34,601 nucleotides of DNA, taken from positions 1 through 34,601 of IMG/VR virus record IMGVR_UViG_3300006802_000269. One strand, given 5' to 3'. This document shows positions 21,667-30,818 of this stretch, piece by piece (position 1 is the stretch's first letter; each line of letters opens with the position of its first letter). This stretch comes from a virus. Position numbers and translations under genes: made by a program. The notes beneath the pieces were generated by a model. The model saw only the letters and a list, made by a program, of their open reading frames with translations. It did not search any database and had not been told where the DNA came from.

Positions 21667-23835
21667 TTACTGCATATCCCCGAAGTTTATGCCACCCGGA
21701 GTGGCACTTTGCGTTGCCGCTTGCACTGGATCAACGAGTGATGGCCCAATATCAGCATCACCTAACTGAAATTGAGGGGCGAGTTCACGCAATAATTGCT
21801 CACGCCTAGCTGCATACTGCAACTGAATGTCTTCAGGCATCATGTTTATGTTTATTTTGCCAAATTCTTTTTCTAGCTCTGTGTTTACGGTTTTTAACAG
21901 CCGCTGATAATTTTGACCTGAAGCGGTAAGACCCGTTGTGGAAGGTTTGGTCTTCAAGTACTCGTAATAATCAGACCTTACAGCCCTGTCACGAGCTTTT
22001 TCACGCACATCCTGTGCAGCAACGCCAGCCTTAGAAAGGCCTTCTGCGAAGTCACCCTTGGCAATACCCGCACCAAGCTGTATCAATGCAGCGCCTAAAG
22101 CTTCTTTCTTGGCTAAATCTTCTTTGGTAATCAGCCCCTCTTGACGGGCTTTTCTAGCGTCTGCTATGTATTGATCAGCCTGTTGTTGTGTTGTTTGCGC
22201 TGTTTGACTGATGTCATCAACTGGTTGCTGATTGACGATCTCTTCTTTTATTTCACCTCTTTCAACATCGGTTTCTGCGGCAGCAGATTGCTCAGCAGCT
22301 TTTTCTTCTACAACAGTGGTGGGGTTATTGCCTCGTTGTCTTAACCTTCTTGCCCGTCTTGTTTCTCTGGGTTTTTCTTCATCAGATGCTGCCTGAGCCT
22401 CAAGCATCCTTTTCGTAGTGGCGTCCCTTTCAGCTTGTATCCTAGCCATCTCCTCTGGAGACTTGCGCTTTCCTGTAATCAACCCGCCAAGAATTGATAT
22501 GTCCCCAGTGTCAGAGGCGGCTTGAGCCGCAGGCACTTGTTGCGGAGTGGTCAACAGCCTCATTCTTTCCGTCACAGCAGTGCTGGGATCTCCAATCGCC
22601 TGTGCAGATTGCTCAAGCAAGGCTAAAGACGCCGATATATCGGTTGCAGCAGGTCTTACCTTATCTTTTGGCTGCGCTTTCAAAGCATCTTCAACGATTG
22701 CCCCTACAGGCTGATTGTCTGTAGTAATAAGGCCCTTCGGATCAACCTTAGTGTCTTCAGCCAGCCGTATAACGTCCCCCGGCTCGCTGCCAGTGGGTTG
22801 TCGCATTGTTTGTGGTAATCCGCCCTCTAGCTCAGGAAGCCTTGATACAGCCCCCTGACGGCTTTGAGGTGCAACATCTGGGGTCTGTCTGTCACCAAAG
22901 GTGGCGGTCATTAGCTCGTCTAGGCTTTGTGGGCCGCTTTGTTGGACTGGAGCATCAAACACCTCTTCGGTGGTCACCCGTGTCTCTCGTTGTTGAGGCA
23001 TAGGTATATTCATTTCTGGCAACTGAACGTCTGGCACAAGAGGCCTTAGTTCTTGCCGAGGCGCATTAGCCATCTCAATCATTTCGGTTATCTGGCCGGG
23101 GCTGTACTCAGACCTAGACTCCATCATAGCCATTGGCGACAAGATTCTTGCTCTCATCTCAGGATCAGAAAGGTCAACCTCTGCGTCAGGGTCTATGCCA
23201 AGCTGACCAGATATGTAGTTAACGTAATTCCTAGTGTCGTTTTCTGATGGCGGAGCAAACCTATTTATTAGACCACGGATGGTGTTGATTCCGCGCTTTG
23301 TGCCGTAGGTGGTAAGCACTCTGTCAGCAGCGCGAACTCCGTACATTGGGTCTTCAAAGCTTACAAAGCCTGAGTCTTCGCCTGATTCACCAAGAAATCC
23401 TTGGTCATACTGCCTGATGTTAAACGGGTTATTTATTCTCTGACCAATAATAGATGACTGTGGCGGAGTTTGATCCATAGGGAATGTAGCTTGCCTACCT
23501 GCCGCCATGCGGACTACGCCACCGCCGGACATCCCTTGTGGAGCCATAGGCTGCTGCATAGGGGGCTGCATGGGCATTCTTGGAGGCATAGGCTGCTGGC
23601 CCGGAGGCACCATAGCGCCTATACCCTGCTGCTGAGGTGCAACTATTTGCTGAGCAACAGTGCCTTGAGGCTGTTGTTGCCTTGCTTCAAAACGCTTACG
23701 CATGTCGCTACGGCGCTGTATCTCGCTCACAACAAGGAACTGGGGAAGTTGCGGGTTAGGTCTTTGAGCTAACTGCTGCAAAGCCTGATCAGGCAAGCCT
23801 TTTACATCATCTTCTAGCTGAATTAAGTTTTGCAT
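21667..23835 (-). CDS. Internal virion protein with lysozyme-like NPFNIR domain
   Basis: A 722-aa protein. The N-terminal helix (QLPQFLVVSEIQRRSDMRKRFEA, residues about 30-52, quoted in part) is typical of phage internal proteins, followed by a Gln/Pro/Met-rich stretch. Residues about 134-250 hold NNPFNIRQ, FVSFEDPMYGVRAADRVL, INRFAPPSENDT and NYISGQLGID, a signature of a phage virion domain related to peptidoglycan-degrading structural proteins. The remainder is a long charged and Gln-rich region ending in coiled-coil-like helices. It probably opens the cell wall locally during DNA injection. It starts at ATG 23835 with AGGA upstream and ends five bases before the giant gene. Confidence 0.75.
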   Translation of the reverse strand: MQNLIQLEDDVKGLPDQALQQLAQRPNPQLPQFLVVSEIQRRSDMRKRFEARQQQPQGTVAQQIVAPQQQGIGAMVPPGQQPMPPRMPMQPPMQQPMAPQGMSGGGVVRMAAGRQATFPMDQTPPQSSIIGQRINNPFNIRQYDQGFLGESGEDSGFVSFEDPMYGVRAADRVLTTYGTKRGINTIRGLINRFAPPSENDTRNYVNYISGQLGIDPDAEVDLSDPEMRARILSPMAMMESRSEYSPGQITEMIEMANAPRQELRPLVPDVQLPEMNIPMPQQRETRVTTEEVFDAPVQQSGPQSLDELMTATFGDRQTPDVAPQSRQGAVSRLPELEGGLPQTMRQPTGSEPGDVIRLAEDTKVDPKGLITTDNQPVGAIVEDALKAQPKDKVRPAATDISASLALLEQSAQAIGDPSTAVTERMRLLTTPQQVPAAQAASDTGDISILGGLITGKRKSPEEMARIQAERDATTKRMLEAQAASDEEKPRETRRARRLRQRGNNPTTVVEEKAAEQSAAAETDVERGEIKEEIVNQQPVDDISQTAQTTQQQADQYIADARKARQEGLITKEDLAKKEALGAALIQLGAGIAKGDFAEGLSKAGVAAQDVREKARDRAVRSDYYEYLKTKPSTTGLTASGQNYQRLLKTVNTELEKEFGKININMMPEDIQLQYAARREQLLRELAPQFQLGDADIGPSLVDPVQAATQSATPGGINFGDMQ

Positions 23836-23844
23836 TGCTATCCT

Positions 23845-25977
23845 CTACCTGCCGCCCAAGGCATTATACAAGCCTACGCCACCGATACCCGCGCCAAGAA
23901 GCTGTTGAGTTGTTGAAGGCTGTACGCCATAGCTCGCCATAGTGCTACCGGGGGTAACAGGTAGCCCTTGAAGCATATTGCTAAAGAATCCAATCTGCTC
24001 TCTTGGGAACGCTTGCTGACGCAAGAAGTCTTGGTAACCCATATCAAGGCTACGCTGATCCAAACCACGCTGTATCTCACCAGCGGCTTGCAAGTTACGC
24101 AACCTGTCGAAAGCCATTGCCTGCTCTTGACCACCAAGCGAGCTAAGAAGTCTTGCAGCATCCAAGGCCTGACCCCTACCAGCCTGATCAGCCTGTAGCC
24201 CAGCCAACCCTAGTTGCGCTCTGTCTTGCGCTGTTCGGACGTTAAACTCTCTAGCCTGCATAGCGGCTTGGTTTTCGGCTTGTCTCATGCGCTCTTGAGT
24301 TTCTGCTGCCGACAACCCTAGCTGTGCTGCCTGTTGCTTGGCTCTTTCTCTAGCCTCAAACACAGCCCTAGCCTCTTGTTGCTGAGCAAGTCTGCCTCTT
24401 TGATTCTCTGCAAACGCATCTGAACGGAACCGCTGAGCAGCCTGATTCGCCGCTTCTTGTTGTTGTTGAGCAGAAAGACCTAGCTGTGCTGCCGTCTGTC
24501 TTGCTTTTTCACCAGCCTCAAATGCTCGCTGAGCGAACTGCTCTTGTTGAGCAGCCCCTTCCATAGTCTGACCAAAAGCGCCCTGCCGTAACTGCTCTTG
24601 TGCTTGGCGAGCAGCAGCATCTTGTTGATCGGCAGAAAGACCAAGCTTAGCAGCCTGTTGTCTTGCCTGTTCTCCAGCTTGAAACGCTTGAACGTCAAGT
24701 TCTTGTTGCGACCTTCGGCCTGCCTCTGTTTGTTGAAACGCGCTTTGCGAGAACTTTTCTTGGGCTTGTCTTGCTGCGTCTTCCTGCTGCTGGGCGGAAA
24801 GACCAAGCTGAGCAGCCTGCTGTCTGGCTTGCTCACCAACCCTGAACGAGTCAATAGCCATTTTTTGCTGGGCTTGTCTTGCCTGCTCAGTGGTGCCAAA
24901 CGCTGATTGCCTTAGCTGTTCTGCCTGTTGTAAGGCTTGCTGCGCTTGTGTCCCTGTTTGCAGTCCAAGCTGAGCCTCTTGTAGTCTTGCTGCTCTGTCA
25001 GCCTCAAACGCCTGCTGTGCTTGAGCAAACGCCGCCTGACCGCCCTTAGCTTGTATATCTGCAAGCTGCTGACCAAGGTTTCTTTCACGCTCAGACTGCA
25101 TGATTGCTTCACGATAGCCGCCCAGACCGCCAGCCTGCGCTGCTTGTTGCGATATGTTTGCAGCCTGTATATCTGAAGCTCTTTGCGCTTCTCTAGCCTC
25201 TATGTCAGTGACAAGCTGCTGATAAGGACTCATATAGCTTTCTAGAGTAGCTGCGTCAGCTACTGTTCCAGCTTGAAAACCGGGGCCAAAATCGCCCTGC
25301 CCTGTGTATTGAGACTGCAAATCTCTTGCTGCGTAGTCTTGACCTAGCTCACGCGCAACGTAGCCCGGATCAAAAGCGCCAGCTTCGTAGCCAACACCTA
25401 ATTCTCTAGCTTGATAGCCTTGCCCAACTGTTCCTGCTTCATAGCCGGACGTTACATCTTCCGCTGTGTAACCGCTTGTAGATGTTTGAGGGGCAAATGC
25501 CGATGTTCTTGCTTGTGGCACATAACCAGACGCTATGGTTCCGGGTGCATAGGTTGGAGCTAATGTGCCAGCCTGAAAACCTTGTGTGAGTGATGCGTCG
25601 GTAGGGGCGGTGTATCCTGATCCAATAGTCCCGGCTTGATACCCTGAAAACTGCTGTTGAGGGTTGAATCCAGCGGCTATGTTTGTGCCCATATTGGTAG
25701 GCTGGAAGCCTATTTGGGTAGCTATGTCGCTTGCAGACCTTATCTGCTGTGGAGCGCCAGCAGCAGCCATCTCAGCCATGCCCGTCATTGCTGTAGTTTC
25801 AAACGGGTTAAAGTCGGCTATTCTAGTGCCCTGATAAGTCTCGTATGGACGAGTGCTTTCGTAGACTGTACGACCAAGCATCTCCTCGTAAAAAGGCTTG
25901 GCATACTCTGGTAAATTAGTTTGAGTTACTACGCTTTCGCTTTGTTGGACACCGCCGCCACCACCGCCTTTACTCAT
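23845..25977 (-). CDS. Repeat-rich internal or tail virion protein
   Basis: A 710-aa protein with a Gly-rich start (MSKGGGGGG). Residues 111-240 are about fourteen 9-residue repeats with an aromatic in GY/GF position and small residues around. Residues about 322-591 are five 54-residue helical repeats rich in Ala, Gln and Glu with a recurring QLGLSAQQQ core, followed by related helical sequence. The C-terminus is non-repetitive (VQPSTTQQLLGAGIGG). Length and placement fit an extended internal-core or tail-tube protein similar in role to T7 internal proteins. The start overlaps the upstream stop as ATGA with AAGGAG further upstream. No enzyme motif seen. Confidence 0.7.
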   Translation of the reverse strand: MSKGGGGGGVQQSESVVTQTNLPEYAKPFYEEMLGRTVYESTRPYETYQGTRIADFNPFETTAMTGMAEMAAAGAPQQIRSASDIATQIGFQPTNMGTNIAAGFNPQQQFSGYQAGTIGSGYTAPTDASLTQGFQAGTLAPTYAPGTIASGYVPQARTSAFAPQTSTSGYTAEDVTSGYEAGTVGQGYQARELGVGYEAGAFDPGYVARELGQDYAARDLQSQYTGQGDFGPGFQAGTVADAATLESYMSPYQQLVTDIEAREAQRASDIQAANISQQAAQAGGLGGYREAIMQSERERNLGQQLADIQAKGGQAAFAQAQQAFEADRAARLQEAQLGLQTGTQAQQALQQAEQLRQSAFGTTEQARQAQQKMAIDSFRVGEQARQQAAQLGLSAQQQEDAARQAQEKFSQSAFQQTEAGRRSQQELDVQAFQAGEQARQQAAKLGLSADQQDAAARQAQEQLRQGAFGQTMEGAAQQEQFAQRAFEAGEKARQTAAQLGLSAQQQQEAANQAAQRFRSDAFAENQRGRLAQQQEARAVFEARERAKQQAAQLGLSAAETQERMRQAENQAAMQAREFNVRTAQDRAQLGLAGLQADQAGRGQALDAARLLSSLGGQEQAMAFDRLRNLQAAGEIQRGLDQRSLDMGYQDFLRQQAFPREQIGFFSNMLQGLPVTPGSTMASYGVQPSTTQQLLGAGIGGVGLYNALGGR
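24205..25014 (-). repeat. Five 162-bp (54-residue) in-gene repeats
   Basis: Five units of exactly 54 codons lie in the 710-aa gene. The repeat marker GLSAQQQ or GLSADQQ recurs every 162 bp; the matching DNA near 24312, 24474, 24636, 24798 and 24960 keeps register. Units are diverged but indel-free, as expected for a helical rod. Confidence 0.8.
25258..25647 (-). repeat. Fourteen ~27-bp (9-residue) in-gene repeats
   Basis: Residues 111-240 of the 710-aa protein repeat with consensus SGYxAGTxG, for example SGYEAGTVG, QGYQARELG, VGYEAGAFD and PGYVARELG. Only two units depart from nine residues (a three-residue insertion and one longer unit). This is not a CRISPR array: there are no identical DNA repeats with unique spacers. 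Confidence 0.75.
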
Positions 25978-26485
25978 CCTTCAAACTCCTTTCGTAAACG
26001 ACATATGACCTTTCAAAGCCGTCTTGCTGAAGCCATTTCCAGAATCCCATCCTAGCAGTAGCTTCTATGCCATCACAGTTATTATCTTTAGCCCAGTCAG
26101 TAAATCTTTCCAGCATGTCCCAAACCCATTCATTGAATTTGTCGCCGCCCAAGAACTGTATTGTGAGCATCTTTTTGCCGGGGTAAGACATAAGCTCTGT
26201 AGTGCCTACTCCGTTTATCTTGTGTTCTGAATCAAACGCTAACCAAAGGTGCTGATTGCCCGAAACAACGGAGTGAAACAACGCTCGTTCCGTCCATCGG
26301 CCCTTAGACCTAGCAATAGCTTTGAGCAACTGATCTCTTATCTCAGGCCACAGAGTTTCCACATAGTTTGGTGGAACCATAGTTATGGCGTGGGTTACTT
26401 CTCTCGGCGCTGACTTGCTGCGAACTTTTGGTTCACGAGAGATGTCCCTAACTCTTGACTCGTCAAAGCTTAATAGTTGATTCAT
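25970..26485 (-). CDS. GNAT-like protein in the virion operon
   Basis: A 171-aa protein with an acyltransferase-like layout: HLWLAFDSEHKINGVGTTEL as beta strands 2-4, MLTIQFLGGDKFNEWVWDML at the acetyl-CoA-binding region and a late helix-strand (GFWKWLQQDGFERSYVVYERSL) like the GNAT C-terminus. The classical pyrophosphate loop is not clear, so catalytic activity is uncertain. T7 gp13, also in a virion operon, is placed in the same fold class (from memory). It may assist assembly of the internal core. It is joined to both neighbours through ATGA overlaps. Confidence 0.6.
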   Translation of the reverse strand: MNQLLSFDESRVRDISREPKVRSKSAPREVTHAITMVPPNYVETLWPEIRDQLLKAIARSKGRWTERALFHSVVSGNQHLWLAFDSEHKINGVGTTELMSYPGKKMLTIQFLGGDKFNEWVWDMLERFTDWAKDNNCDGIEATARMGFWKWLQQDGFERSYVVYERSLKDE

Positions 26486-28440
26486 GCGGGTATTAGTCCT
26501 CCAGCACTAGAAACCAGCGGGTCTGGCTGCTTCGTTGTACCTGTTTTTTGCATTCGTACTTCGTCTAACATCTGATCAAAACGTTTAGCGCCTGCATCTG
26601 TGTCGCCGTCGCCAGCCGCAGATACCACATCAGCAGGGATGATGTACTCGCCGGGAGAGACAGCTACTGGCTGCTGAGCGCCAATAGTTCCGGGGATCAT
26701 GTCATCCATACCTCGGCCTTCACCCTTAATAAGGCCTTCGGTTTGCGAGTTAGGTTGTACGCCTTGCAGCACCTGCTCTCTTAGCATTTGAAATGCCTCA
26801 GACCCGTACTCATCAACGAATCTTTTTATGACAATCTCAGCCTCATCTTCAGATAGCTGCCCAAGAACTGCCATCATTGCCTGCTCTATTAACGGATCTG
26901 CGCTAGGAACCGAGCCACCCTCTTGCATAGCGTATGTTTCAGTGTAATCAAACGCCAACTCATCCATGTTCACTGGTGTTTGAAATACGCCCATGTCTTT
27001 TTGTTTGTCGCCAGTCAGACCAAGATCCTCATACTCTTGAACAGCAGCCTGATACTTCTTGCTTGCCCTGCTCATACCTCGCCTTGGCGTTGTAGCTAAA
27101 GCAACCAAAGCGTCGTACTCAGACTCAGACATCATAGAGCCGATGCCGTCACGCATACCCGGATCAAACGGCACATCTACTGGAGGCGTTGTAGTGTCTG
27201 TGGTTGTTGTGTCCGTAGTGTCAGCTTCTGGAGTTCTTTCCCTAAAATAGCTTATTTCAGGGCCAAATCCGGGCCTATACCCAACCTCGGCAAGCTCTTC
27301 TGCTGTTTTAGCCACTGGGCCTCTAAGGCCAGCTTGACGGGATGCCGCAGATCCAAGGCCAAACCTAACACTCGGAGGCACATAATCTTGGTTAAACCCC
27401 CCTGTAGGGCCGCCCATATCCATGCGGACAGGTGCTTGACCAAGTCTTTGAACCTCACCTAATTGGCGCTGATACTCTTGTGGGTTTACAGATACGATGC
27501 CACCCATGTTGTAGCCGTCATAAGCTGAATACCGTCTGTTAGCACCAGATACATCCATGTTGTAATCCTGACCAACCTGCGAAAGAGAGGTGCCTAGAAG
27601 TTCGTATGCTCTATCCGATTCCGCTTGGCGCTCACGCTCAGCTTCACGAGCCATGCGCTCGTAGCCTTCCTGCATTTCTATGTCGCCCTGCATACCACTG
27701 CCTATTGCCATTGGCAGGATTGCAGAAGGCTTCGTAAGGCCTTTAGCTGTAGCTTTTAGTGCATCTCCACTTGAAAAAGGTTGCGTAAGCCTTTCTCCAA
27801 ACCCAGCACTGGTTCTTTCGGATATAAGCCTGTCGCTTAATGCATCCTGCAAACCTTGATTGCTGGTTGCATCAATTGCGGCTTTTGATGCCGCCTCTAT
27901 CGAAGTAGGGTCTACAGCGGCGGCTTGCAACGCTGTAGCATCAGCAGCCAGCTTAGCGCCCTCAGTAGTGGCTGTATCCAAAGCGGCAGCAGTGGCATCA
28001 GCGCCTGTAGCAACGTCCGCACCCGCACCCAAAGCAGATCCTACCCCGTAGCCCATAAGGCCAGAAGCAATACCCTTCTTGAGGTCGCCAGTCATGGCTG
28101 TTGTGGCAAGGCCTGAGCCTATAGCGCCTGCTAGGGCGCTGTTAGCGCCTATTGCAGCCAAGGTGCTTCCTAGCGCACCTGTGCCTAAAGCGCCAGCAGC
28201 GGCTGTAAACGCGCCGGGAGCGGCCATGCTTGCCAGCATAGGGATAAGGAAGGCAAACGCCTCTGGCTGACCTGTGACAGGGTTTGTAGTTAAACCGCCG
28301 GGGGTGAGTGATGCGATGCCCTGCACCTCTGCTGGATTCATGTGAACCAACATACTGTCGCCGTAGCGACCATACTGGGCCATCTGTTCTGCTTGTGGCT
28401 GTAATGGCGCTTGCTGTAGCTGTCCTCTTACATAGTTCAT
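26482..28440 (-). CDS. Gly/Ala-rich virion structural protein
   Basis: A 652-aa protein. Residues about 62-125 are Gly/Ala-rich and hydrophobic (for example FAFLIPMLASMAAPGAFTAA), suited to membrane interaction. A helix rich in Arg and Glu follows (about 255-275). The C-terminal part (about 577-632) has MIPGTIGAQQPVAVSPGEYI, VVSAAGDGDTDAGAKRF and a MLDEVR ending, a motif found in many phage structural proteins. It is probably an internal virion protein. The ATG shares a base with the upstream stop (TAATG). Confidence 0.7.
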   Translation of the reverse strand: MNYVRGQLQQAPLQPQAEQMAQYGRYGDSMLVHMNPAEVQGIASLTPGGLTTNPVTGQPEAFAFLIPMLASMAAPGAFTAAAGALGTGALGSTLAAIGANSALAGAIGSGLATTAMTGDLKKGIASGLMGYGVGSALGAGADVATGADATAAALDTATTEGAKLAADATALQAAAVDPTSIEAASKAAIDATSNQGLQDALSDRLISERTSAGFGERLTQPFSSGDALKATAKGLTKPSAILPMAIGSGMQGDIEMQEGYERMAREAERERQAESDRAYELLGTSLSQVGQDYNMDVSGANRRYSAYDGYNMGGIVSVNPQEYQRQLGEVQRLGQAPVRMDMGGPTGGFNQDYVPPSVRFGLGSAASRQAGLRGPVAKTAEELAEVGYRPGFGPEISYFRERTPEADTTDTTTTDTTTPPVDVPFDPGMRDGIGSMMSESEYDALVALATTPRRGMSRASKKYQAAVQEYEDLGLTGDKQKDMGVFQTPVNMDELAFDYTETYAMQEGGSVPSADPLIEQAMMAVLGQLSEDEAEIVIKRFVDEYGSEAFQMLREQVLQGVQPNSQTEGLIKGEGRGMDDMIPGTIGAQQPVAVSPGEYIIPADVVSAAGDGDTDAGAKRFDQMLDEVRMQKTGTTKQPDPLVSSAGGLIPA

Positions 28441-28769
28441 TAACTTGTCTCCACCCCGAATAGGTTAAAACTTACATTGGCGGCGCTGGAATAAACCTTG
28501 ACCACATCTGTTTGAGAGAGGCAAATGCCTATTACAACCGTCCTCGTGGTGGTTGCTGCAAGATCCTCGTCGTAAAAAATAAACTGCTTGTCATCGGCTG
28601 TTGCACCGCCAACGTGGACACTGACTCTGAACGTGATGCCAGAACCGCCACGGTTGCATATAACCAATGAGCTAACAGTTGTTTGTGTTAGGTCGGGCGC
28701 TGTGTACAAAGTCGTTGTTGTAGTCGCGCTGACATCAACCTGACCAAGTACCTTGATAACGTCTGTCAC
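28440..28769 (-). CDS. Small beta-rich virion protein
   Basis: A 109-aa Thr/Val-rich beta protein beginning with GTG at 28769 in a GTGA overlap. The pattern VLGQ...TTLYTAPD, SSLVICNRGGSGITFRVSV, FIFYDEDL and SFNLFGVE is widespread in marine podophages, where it is usually called a structural or capsid-associated protein. It is likely a jelly-roll or Ig-like decoration or tail protein. Placement between gp10-like and internal proteins fits. Confidence 0.65.
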   Translation of the reverse strand: MTDVIKVLGQVDVSATTTTTLYTAPDLTQTTVSSLVICNRGGSGITFRVSVHVGGATADDKQFIFYDEDLAATTTRTVVIGICLSQTDVVKVYSSAANVSFNLFGVETS

Positions 28770-28960
28770 GATGCACCCATAAGCAGGAACTGGAACCTAC
28801 GCATAGCTAAAGATCCAGACTTGTCGCCTTGGGTCTTTGCTAGGTTTACATCGTTTTCTATCTGATCCATCGCCTGTTCTATGGTTCTGCGAGTAATCGC
28901 CTCGTTGTTAACATCATACTCTGGCGTTGGAACAGGTAGTGGGTTTTGTCTTGTTGCCAT
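28766..28960 (-). CDS. Small conserved phage protein
   Basis: A 64-aa helical protein whose start shares a base with the gp10-like stop (TAATG). The sequence begins MATRQNPLPVPTPEYDVNNE and has a helix (RRTIEQAMDQIENDVNLA), a form commonly found next to gp10-like genes in marine podophages. Role unknown; likely a virion or assembly accessory. Confidence 0.65.
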   Translation of the reverse strand: MATRQNPLPVPTPEYDVNNEAITRRTIEQAMDQIENDVNLAKTQGDKSGSLAMRRFQFLLMGAS

Positions 28961-30816
28961 TAGCGCCTACCGTCCTGTCGCATATCAAACCTAAGATCAC
29001 CAAGCCTCCAACCAAAACCAGACCCGCTGCTTTCAATGCGAACAATTGCATGTCTTGCTCTTGTGCGTATGTGTGACTGCTGAGTTGACGATGTAACTGT
29101 AGCTGTTGCTTGGGTTGTGGGCGTTTCTAGCGGGAAGTTGCTGCCTTTGATTGTGAAATCAACAGACGCATCTGATGTAGCTCCACGGAAGCTAAAGTCA
29201 GGGATTATCCTGCTAATCATCATAAACCGCTCGCCTTCACCTATCTCCAAATCACCTGACTCAACAAACGCCGTCATTGCCTGACCGTCATCATCAAAAC
29301 CAATTTCATGGTTGTATAGGTAGTTTGCGTCGGTGACCCCAGTGTTTACGCTGGATGCAATAGGGTTGGAGTTCTTGGAATAACCAATCCAAGCGCCACG
29401 ATCCAAAGTGCCTACAGCCCAAAGATTTTCAGCGTAGTTGTACGACACATAGTTGGTAATTTCAGTGTCATCGGTGCCTACAGGATAGAACCAGATCACT
29501 TCAGAAAAATCGTTATTTTCTGCCGCAAAAACCTTGAACGCCTGACCTTTGTTCAGGTTGGTAAACACATGCTCTTTAACGCTACAAGGCAGTGGTTGCA
29601 CTGAGCCGTTGTAAACATAGAACCCACCAGAATCCATGAAGTACACAGAGCCTCTGGCGTTAACCGCCGCGTTTGGTGAGATCATAGAGATGTCTGTGCT
29701 TAGCGTTGAAAACTGGAAGGTAAACGGAGCGCCAGTAAACCGCATTGAGTGCAAACTTACATCTGTAAAAACAAGTATCTCTTGCCTTGTCTGTACGGCA
29801 CCAATGATCTCTGATCCAGAGTTTATCCTTACACCACCAGCGGTATTTGTTGCTGTTGGCGTCCAATCTGCTGCATTCTCCTGATCAGAGAACCTAACTA
29901 ATAACGGGTCAATAGTTGATGAGCCAATCGGGTTAGAGCCAAAAGCAATAACGTGCTGATCTATATCAGAAACTAGAACCTGTAAGGCAATAGTCGGCGT
30001 GTTTGAAGCCCCTGCAAGAGATCCAATCTCTATAGCTCTAGTGCCTGTACCAGAGCTTTCGTCCCAGTAATAAATACCACCGCCTCTAGCATTGAACACC
30101 AAGTCCTCGCCAAAGTTGTCTTGACTAAACAAGCGCAACTGCCCAGCCGCAGATATGCTGCTAGAACTGCCCCAAGCGCCAGAACTCCAAGTGCCTGCGC
30201 CAAATCCGGTGCCTTGAACGAAAGTGTTTAAGCCCGTGTTTATCTGATAAGTCGCAACAGTAGAACTACCGCCGTTACCTGTATCGCTAGAGTTTGCGAC
30301 TACCTCGGTTCCGTTTGTGTCCTTAGCCGTAATCGTAAAGGTGTTGGTCGTTGGCACAGAAGTAATCTGATACTCCTGATTTAAGACTGCGGCTGTGATT
30401 AACCCGCCAAGAGATGCTGCGCTACTAAAAGTAACAAAGTCATTAACAACCGCGCCATGAGCGTTCTCTGTAACTGTGATTGTTGAAGAGCCGTCTGTTG
30501 CTGCAAATGTAGCATCACCCGCGCCAGAGGTAAGCCTTATTGGGGTTACGTCGTTGTACCCAGCGCCTTCAGCCACATAGAACTTTAGATTAGTACCCAC
30601 ACCCAGATAGTTTATGGACTCTAAAGATGACCAGTTGTGTAAAGACCGACAGACACCAAGGAAGCTTTGATCTGTGTACTTCTCCCAACCCCCTATCTTT
30701 TCAACTCTGCCTTGGCGAAAACGTATCTTGTCAGCATCAAACCATCCTGCGTCAGCAGAATACTCTGTGCCTTCTTTGTTTACGCCGGGGGCAAACTTGA
30801 TTTTACTGAGAGCCAT
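28960..30816 (-). CDS. P22 gp10-like packaged-DNA stabilisation (tail) protein
   Basis: This 618-aa protein begins MALSKIKFAPGVNKEGTEYS, with KIRFRQGRVEKIGGW soon after, the characteristic start of P22 gp10-like tail-hub proteins that close the portal after packaging and prolong the tail. The rest is mostly beta, with DVSLHSMRF and FTFQFS like a propeller. Residues about 112-165 carry an FCCH-like beta insert (ITVTENAHGAVVNDFVTF...). This gene is the best marker that the phage is podovirus-like. It begins two bases after the 592-aa gene. Confidence 0.78.
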   Translation of the reverse strand: MALSKIKFAPGVNKEGTEYSADAGWFDADKIRFRQGRVEKIGGWEKYTDQSFLGVCRSLHNWSSLESINYLGVGTNLKFYVAEGAGYNDVTPIRLTSGAGDATFAATDGSSTITVTENAHGAVVNDFVTFSSAASLGGLITAAVLNQEYQITSVPTTNTFTITAKDTNGTEVVANSSDTGNGGSSTVATYQINTGLNTFVQGTGFGAGTWSSGAWGSSSSISAAGQLRLFSQDNFGEDLVFNARGGGIYYWDESSGTGTRAIEIGSLAGASNTPTIALQVLVSDIDQHVIAFGSNPIGSSTIDPLLVRFSDQENAADWTPTATNTAGGVRINSGSEIIGAVQTRQEILVFTDVSLHSMRFTGAPFTFQFSTLSTDISMISPNAAVNARGSVYFMDSGGFYVYNGSVQPLPCSVKEHVFTNLNKGQAFKVFAAENNDFSEVIWFYPVGTDDTEITNYVSYNYAENLWAVGTLDRGAWIGYSKNSNPIASSVNTGVTDANYLYNHEIGFDDDGQAMTAFVESGDLEIGEGERFMMISRIIPDFSFRGATSDASVDFTIKGSNFPLETPTTQATATVTSSTQQSHIRTRARHAIVRIESSGSGFGWRLGDLRFDMRQDGRR

Positions 30817-30818
30817 GT

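Noticed and set aside
24205-25647. CRISPR-like repeat array
   Set aside because: Repeats are in-frame protein repeats of 27 and 162 bp with diverged DNA and no spacers.
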